Of a stretch of DNA of 11,291 bases, positions 7,432 through 11,291 are shown piece by piece. The number at the start of each line of letters is the position of its first letter. Position 1 is the stretch's first letter. Source of the stretch: Mageeibacillus sp. UBA5747. Lineage in GTDB: Bacteria; Bacillota; Clostridia; Saccharofermentanales; UBA5734. Position numbers and translations under genes: made by a program. The notes below the pieces were generated by a model. The model had not been told where the DNA came from and ran no database searches. It was given only the letters and a program-made list of their open reading frames with translations. The stretch is taken from NCBI GenBank assembly GCA_002419145.1, contig DIFN01000082.1:1-11291 (forward strand), given 5' to 3'.

Positions 7432-8898
7432 CTATTGGATGTATTTCCGGATGCCCTCAGCTTGGGGATAAATCGTGCCATAATTCATGATGCCGTTCGG
7501 GTCAAAAGCGGTTTTTAACTTTTCGAGCATGTAATAGGCCGAACCATGCTCAGCGAGCGTCCACTCGCTCCTGTACTTGCCAATGCCATGGTGGTGACAC
7601 ATCGAGCCACCTTCTTTGAGCGTTTCTTCGACAATAATCCGCTGCAGCGGATGGTGGTAGACGATCATTTCGTCTTCCGGGGTGCAATGGATGTTGTAGT
7701 TGTAGACGAAATACATGTTGGTCCCATTGATGTAGCTGTGTGACGAGTGGCCGCCCAGCATTGTGATGTCATGGCTTCTGGGGAACTCTTCCCGGATGCG
7801 TCGGATCACGTTGTTGTAAATCTTCGGGATGCTCTCCCAGTCAGCCGAGATCTCGGTCGTGAAGCCGGAATGGGCGTCTTTCTCGATCATGCCCTGGAAT
7901 TCATCGTCGATGTCCTTTTGCGACCAGTTCAAATGGTTGAACCAGTCCTCAATCAACCGGCTGTCGACCTGCTCCAGGATTCCTTCCTGGTGCTTGGCGA
8001 CGGCTTCTTCGATCCCTTTGCAAGTGGCCTCGACGATGCCCTGATTGCCCTCGGCCATGAAGAGCAGGACACACTTGTTCTTGTGAAAGTGATAAAAATG
8101 CTGGGCGGCGTCTTCCTCGGAATAGGTCCGGGCTACCGATGGCCGGTAGCCATTGACCATGACTTCACGCAGAATTTTGATTCCTGTCTCGACATCTTTG
8201 ATCAGATAGCCGAAAAAGCGGTTGTTCTCCGGAAAATAGCGGAAAATCTTGACAGTGACTTCGGTGATGTAGCAGAGGGTGCCTTCGTTGCCAATCACGA
8301 TGTGACGGATGTCCGGGCCGCCGGACCGCCGGGGCACATTCTTGATCCGGGAGATGTGGCCATCCGGAAACACGCATTCCAGACCGACCACCATGTCTTC
8401 AATTCCACCATACAAGGTCGAGAACTGGCCAATGCTGCGCGTCGAGACCAGGCCGCCATACTTGGCCACAGGCTTGGACTGCGGTGAATGACCGGTTGTA
8501 TAGCCGACTTTCCGCAGCTCGTCCTCGAGATCCTGCAGAGCCACACCGGCCTGGACGGTGGCCTGGCAGTTGTAGGTATCGATCTTGAGAATCTTGTCCA
8601 AATGCAGGGCATCCAGAACAATCGTGTTTTCTTTCCAGTTTTCGAGACCACCCTCAGTCGCAGTCTTGCCGCTTCTGGCGATGACATTGATATCATTCTC
8701 ATTGCAGAATTTTAAGACCATGCTAACTTCTTCAGTCGAATTGGGATAGACGATAGCCTTCGGTGGCGGAACGTCCAGGGCCTTTCTCGCCTTGGCATAT
8801 TTTTTATATCGGTCGGCCGATGCATCATACAACGCATCCGTATTGGTGTTGACTTGTTCTTCAGATAAAAGCTCTTTCAAGCGGTCTGCTACAGCCAT
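7432..8898 (-). CDS. FAD-linked oxidase of the VAO/GlcD family (YgcU / alkyl-DHAP synthase-like)
   Basis: A 488-residue flavoprotein and the first gene of the operon. The FAD-binding PCMH half begins near PPPKAIVYPNSTEEV and includes RSGKTATEGG where relatives have the pyrophosphate loop, then GHSPQS and RRSGGPDIRHIVIGNEGTL. The C-terminal cap half contains MCHHHGIGKYR; HHHGIGK (435-441) matches the active-site histidine motif of alkyldihydroxyacetonephosphate synthase and YgcU. The end, FDPNGIMNYG, is the usual FAD-oxidase C-terminal signature. The ATG at 8898 has an AGGGGG site 4 nt upstream; ATGs at 8928 and 8922 would add only MEMRRLRGGF and lie at or before the SD region. The context (a dedicated ETF, no lipid genes) favours a hydroxy-acid or polyol dehydrogenase that reduces ETF, not ether-lipid synthesis. 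Substrate unknown. Confidence 0.93.
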   Translation of the reverse strand: MAVADRLKELLSEEQVNTNTDALYDASADRYKKYAKARKALDVPPPKAIVYPNSTEEVSMVLKFCNENDINVIARSGKTATEGGLENWKENTIVLDALHLDKILKIDTYNCQATVQAGVALQDLEDELRKVGYTTGHSPQSKPVAKYGGLVSTRSIGQFSTLYGGIEDMVVGLECVFPDGHISRIKNVPRRSGGPDIRHIVIGNEGTLCYITEVTVKIFRYFPENNRFFGYLIKDVETGIKILREVMVNGYRPSVARTYSEEDAAQHFYHFHKNKCVLLFMAEGNQGIVEATCKGIEEAVAKHQEGILEQVDSRLIEDWFNHLNWSQKDIDDEFQGMIEKDAHSGFTTEISADWESIPKIYNNVIRRIREEFPRSHDITMLGGHSSHSYINGTNMYFVYNYNIHCTPEDEMIVYHHPLQRIIVEETLKEGGSMCHHHGIGKYRSEWTLAEHGSAYYMLEKLKTAFDPNGIMNYGTIYPQAEGIRKYIQ

Positions 8899-8922
8899 AA
8901 AGCCCCCTCGTAACCTCCTCAT

Positions 8923-8957
8923 TTCCAAAAAGCAATGTCCACACGCGTGCTTTGGAA
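8923..8957 (-). promoter_or_regulatory. Hairpin at the predicted 5' end of the operon mRNA
   Basis: On the minus-strand transcript TTCCAAA (8957-8951) pairs with TTTGGAA (8929-8923). The stem extends by GCA/TGC after a 2-nt bulge, leaving a 13-nt loop. The predicted transcription start near 8958-8959 places the stem at the extreme 5' end, and its 3' foot abuts the AUGAGGAGG segment before the first gene. Such 5' stems stabilise mRNA or modulate initiation; which applies here is inference. Confidence 0.45.
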
Positions 8958-8965
8958 CTAGCTTG

Positions 8966-8995
8966 ATTGTAAAGTCATATTCTAGCCCAAGTCAA
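8966..8995 (-). promoter_or_regulatory. Sigma-70-type promoter of the six-gene operon
   Basis: Reading the minus strand, TTGACT (8990-8995) and TACAAT (8966-8971) are separated by 18 bp, each matching the consensus at five of six positions. Transcription would start near 8958-8959, leaving a leader of about 60 nt before the oxidase ATG at 8898. A symmetric A/T-rich element (8994-9020) touches the upstream edge of the -35, as expected of a regulator site. Confidence 0.65.
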
Positions 8996-9065
8996 TAGAA
9001 AAAGTGGAAACTTTTCTATTATTTATTACAATTGTCTCATATTATGGAAAATTTTCCACTTTTTC
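8994..9065. promoter_or_regulatory. Candidate operator region for the divergent RpiR-family regulator
   Basis: Two 13-bp elements, GAAAAAGTGGAAA (8998-9010) and its exact inverse TTTCCACTTTTTC (9053-9065), face each other with centres 55 bp apart. The left one is nested in AATAGAAAA/TTTTCTATT arms (8994-9002 and 9012-9020). The right one overlaps the perfect 14-bp palindrome TGGAAAATTTTCCA (9045-9058). They lie between the two divergent promoters, the left one against the -35 of the operon. RpiR-family proteins commonly bind GAAA/TTTC-type inverted repeats, so these are the best candidates for the adjacent regulator's sites. Whether binding represses or activates cannot be told. Confidence 0.55.
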
Positions 9066-9076
9066 CGTCCGGATTC

Positions 9077-9105
9077 TTTACATCAAGCCGGCAAAATGGT
9101 ACGAT
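9077..9105 (+). promoter_or_regulatory. Candidate promoter of the RpiR-family regulator gene
   Basis: TTTACA (9077-9082) and TACGAT (9100-9105) are spaced by 17 bp. The -35 matches at five positions and the -10 at four. The predicted start near 9112 leaves a leader of about 30 nt before the ATG at 9141. It also excludes the in-frame ATG at 9096 as the translation start, because that codon would not be transcribed. The inverted operator arm ends 11 bp upstream. Confidence 0.45.
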
Positions 9106-9140
9106 CAAGCGACGAACATACGACCAAAGCAGGTGCCACC

Positions 9141-9887
9141 ATGTTCAACATCGATTTCGGCAAACTCAACCCACTCGAGATCCAGATTCATAACAAGCTC
9201 GATGAATATGCCAAGACCAACACCGAGATCCGCATCAACACCGCAGCCGAATTATGCGGCTGCTCGGTCTCCAAGATCTCCAAATTCGTCAAGAAACTCG
9301 GCTTTGCCAATTTCCGGCAATACCTGGAATTCCTCCATGGAAACGACATCCTACAAGTCAGCCTGTCTAACGAACTAGCCCGCGTGCGCCAGTACATCGA
9401 CGACTTTAATGGAACGATGGTGGATGAACTGCTCGAACTGATCGACAGTCACCAGCGCATTGTTTTTTTCGGCTATGGCCCTTCCCTGCTCTGCGCCCAA
9501 TATTTCGAATATCGTCTGCGCATTTTCACCAACAAGACGATCATCGCTGTCACCGATGAGATCTCCGTCGCCTCCATGACCGACAAAGACACCCTCCTGA
9601 TCCTGCTGACCGTCACCGGCACCTTTCATTCTTTCGCCAACGTCTATGCAGAATCGAAAAAGCGTGGTTGCGACGTCGTGATGATCGTCGAAGAATACAA
9701 TACCGAGCTGTTCAGCCAGTGCGACCGCGTCTTCTGGCTCAGCCGCTACCCCCAGCCAGCTGGATTGTTGCCCTATGAAAAATCAAGAACGGTTTTTTTC
9801 ATTTATTTTGAAGAAGTCATCCAGCGGATGATCTACAGGAAAAAAGCAGAGCTGGAGACTAAGGAACAAGCTGAACCCAACGCGTAG
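9141..9887 (+). CDS. RpiR/MurR-family transcriptional regulator (HTH plus SIS domain)
   Basis: A 248-residue DNA-binding regulator. I chose the ATG at 9141 (MFNIDFGKLN) because AGGTG lies 5 nt upstream; an in-frame ATG at 9096 has no SD and precedes the predicted transcription start. Residues about 32-53, INTAAELCGCSVSKISKFVKKL, form the winged-type HTH of the RpiR family, followed by the expected GFANFRQY. Residues about 98-235 form a SIS sugar-phosphate-binding domain, with FFGYGPS (109-115) as its first loop and TVTGTFHSF where many relatives have a serine-rich SxSGxT loop. The ligand is therefore probably a phosphorylated sugar-like intermediate, plausibly the product of the FGGY kinase. 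It is transcribed divergently from the six-gene operon, the usual arrangement for a local regulator. Whether it represses or activates is not evident. Confidence 0.92.
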   Translation: MFNIDFGKLNPLEIQIHNKLDEYAKTNTEIRINTAAELCGCSVSKISKFVKKLGFANFRQYLEFLHGNDILQVSLSNELARVRQYIDDFNGTMVDELLELIDSHQRIVFFGYGPSLLCAQYFEYRLRIFTNKTIIAVTDEISVASMTDKDTLLILLTVTGTFHSFANVYAESKKRGCDVVMIVEEYNTELFSQCDRVFWLSRYPQPAGLLPYEKSRTVFFIYFEEVIQRMIYRKKAELETKEQAEPNA

Positions 9888-10039
9888 CTGTTGTATCCCT
9901 GTCTAGCGGGCCCTATGCTATCTGGCCCCATCCAATCAGATAAAATGGCCCCACTCGGCAAGGCCAGTTAGCGCAGGGAATCGTCAGCACAGGATCTTCA
10001 CATTTTAGTGCTAGTCTTAGATCAGGACTGGTGGAAAAC
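9888..10039. other. Gap between regulator and multicopper oxidase
   Basis: No open frame is convincing here. TGGCCCCA occurs twice as a direct repeat (9923-9930 and 9946-9953), and CTGGCC/GGCCAG (9922-9927, 9962-9967) could pair, but no U-run follows, so I do not call a terminator. No strong promoter for the oxidase gene is visible. Confidence 0.4.
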
Positions 10040-10876
10040 ATGAAATCAGCAGCTTTCAGAATCATCCTCGCGAGCATCGTGATTAGTGTGCTGATCCTTG
10101 CATTCAGCCTGTTTGCCATGCGCATGTTCAGCACCTGGACCAGCCTTTCCACTTCAAAAAAGCAACCAAGCCAGAACAGCCAGATCTCTGGCAAATCTGG
10201 GAACGCACTGCAGCTCGCACCTGTCCAGCCCGATGAAAATCCTGCCCCCGGCGAAGCAACTTTCACCCTAAAGGCACAAGCAGGGTTCACCCAATTCTGG
10301 CCTGATCAAGCAACAGCCACGCTCGGCTACAATGGATCCTATCTCGGTCCAATTCTTCGTTTCAGGCAAGGAGAAAAGGTCCAGATCCAAGTCCTTAACG
10401 AGCTGGGTGAACCGACCACAGTTCACTGGCATGGCCTGGCGGTGCCGGGTGATCAGGACGGTGGTCCGCATCAGATCATCCAACCAGGTACATCCTGGGC
10501 TCCGGAATTCACCGTCAGCCAAGCGGCCGCCACGCTCTGGTACCATCCCCATGCCATCTCAACGACCGCAACCCAGGTTTACGCCGGATTGGCCGGTCTG
10601 ATCTACATCGACGATCCAGTTGCCCACAGTCGCGGTCTACCGCAAGACCATGGCATCAATGACTTCCCCTTGATCGTCCAGGACCGGAATTTTGACAGCA
10701 ACAAGCAATTTGCATACCAGGCTACGATGATGGGACTGGTTCCCGGAGAAACGATCCTGGTCAATGGTACCCTGGATCCCTATCTGAATGTCCCAAAGGA
10801 CAAAGTCCGCTTCCGGATCCTGAATGCTTCCAATCCGAGAACTTTAAATTCCAGCTCAGCGATGGCAGCGATTTAG
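10040..10876 (+). pseudogene. Multicopper oxidase, N-terminal part, frame broken near 10843-10850
   Basis: This fragment carries the first cupredoxin domain and the start of the second. The ATG at 10040 (MKSAAFRIILAS) has GGTGG 5 nt upstream; a GTG at 10031 is a weaker alternative. Residues about 7-28 form one membrane helix, so the enzyme would be anchored with its copper domains outside the membrane. HWHG (129-132) and LWYHPH (166-171) supply the N-terminal histidines of the type 2/type 3 copper cluster, as in CueO, CotA and FtsP-like proteins. The protein follows the family as far as RFRILNASNPRT, then loses it and stops at TAG (10874-10876). The family text resumes at once in the next frame, so one base is missing or the ribosome must shift by -1. 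It lies 152 bp after the regulator gene, with no terminator visible between them. Confidence 0.82.
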
Positions 10877-11286
10877 TCCAGATCGCATCAGATGGCGGGT
10901 TGCTCAGCACACCCATAGCCCAGCGATCGATCCACTTGTCACCGGGTGAACGTGCAGAGGTGGTCATCGATTTCGCCGAGATTTCGGACGAATCCATCCA
11001 GCTCCTTGTGGGTGGCCTGCCAATTCTCGACCTGCACATCAAAGAGCCCAGTCAGAAACGTCAACCGCCCTTGCCGGAACAACTGGCAACCATCGAGCCC
11101 TTCCCGAACGATCCAAGCCAGACCATCCGCGTATTTGAACTGCAGTCCATGGGCATCACCGACACCATCAATGGCAGAGCCTTTGATATGGATCGAATCG
11201 ACGAAACCGTCCCGCTTGGTGAAACCGAAACCTGGATCATTCGCAATCGTGGTGGCATGATGATGCAGTCCGGGGGCCATCCTTGA
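10843..11286 (+). pseudogene. Multicopper oxidase, continuation in the -1 frame, ending at a stop near the window edge
   Basis: From about 10849 the frame reads FQLSDGSDLVQIASDGGLL, then HLSPGERAEVVIDF, the usual middle-domain text of multicopper oxidases, so it is the direct continuation of the fragment starting at 10040. The first internal ATG-like start (TTG at 10900) has no convincing ribosome site, so it is not a separate gene. Near the end TWIIRNRGGMMMQSGGHP matches the approach to the C-terminal HPxHxH copper motif, but TGA (11284-11286) follows the HP directly, and no frame of the last bases restores the histidines. The type 1 site and the rest of the type 2/3 histidines are absent from the window. 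It could be a decayed gene or a poorly assembled contig end. Confidence 0.75.
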
Positions 11287-11291
11287 TTGTC

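Noticed and set aside
7432..8928. Ether-lipid synthesis role (alkyl-DHAP synthase) for the FAD-linked oxidase
   Set aside because: The HHHGIGK motif is shared, but the neighbours are an ETF, a sugar-type SDR and a sugar kinase, with no lipid genes; YgcU-like dehydrogenase is the better fit.
9463..9797. Two GTTTTTTTC runs (T7) inside the regulator gene, near 9463 and 9793, as possible phase-variation tracts
   Set aside because: Both encode ordinary Val-Phe-Phe in frame, the frame is intact through both, and the runs are short for slipped-strand switching.
9891..9919. Promoter TTGTAT-17-TATGCT for the multicopper oxidase
   Set aside because: Only three and four matches to the consensus and a leader of over 100 nt; not better than chance in this composition.
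9888..9970. Rho-independent terminator after the regulator gene (GGCC-type pairings)
   Set aside because: Several weak alternative pairings compete, the loops are long and no U-tract follows any of them.
1..11291. CRISPR arrays, tRNA or rRNA genes, insertion sequences, attachment sites
   Set aside because: I saw no spaced direct repeats, cloverleaf-like sequences, transposase or integrase frames, or terminal repeats.

Overview
The window is bacterial DNA of roughly 50-55% GC. Shine-Dalgarno sites of the GGAGG type are clear, and the content (OpuC/Yeh-type osmoprotectant ABC genes, an RpiR regulator, an anchored multicopper oxidase) suggests a Bacillota (Firmicutes)-like host. The species cannot be settled from the sequence alone. 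There are twelve genes or gene fragments and no rRNA, tRNA, CRISPR array or transposase.

Left part, 1-1784, minus strand: an osmoprotectant (glycine betaine/choline/carnitine class) ABC importer in the order substrate-binding lipoprotein, permease, ATPase. The ATPase runs off the left edge.

Centre, 1918-8898, minus strand: a compact six-gene catabolic operon. In transcription order it encodes a VAO-fold FAD-linked oxidase (HHHGIGK motif), an MFS importer of the YihN/YqcE type, ETF beta, ETF alpha, a short-chain dehydrogenase and an FGGY carbohydrate kinase. This set resembles the poorly understood E. coli ygcQ-ygcR-ygcU-ygcW-yqcE-ygcE locus, with different order and control. A plausible reading is uptake of a sugar, polyol or sugar acid, two oxidations (one passing electrons to the dedicated ETF, one NAD(P)-dependent), then phosphorylation. 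The substrate is not known.

Control region, 8899-9140: a divergent promoter region between this operon and a plus-strand RpiR-family regulator (HTH plus SIS domain). It holds a sigma-70-like promoter for each direction, an inverted pair of 13-bp elements, a perfect 14-bp palindrome (candidate operators) and a hairpin at the predicted 5' end of the operon mRNA.

Right part, 10040 to the edge, plus strand: a membrane-anchored multicopper oxidase gene broken by a -1 frame change near 10843-10850 and by a stop just after the HP of its C-terminal copper motif, near the window edge. It is a pseudogene, an assembly artefact, or (less likely) a recoded gene: the break lies on a correctly phased T TTA AAT heptamer.
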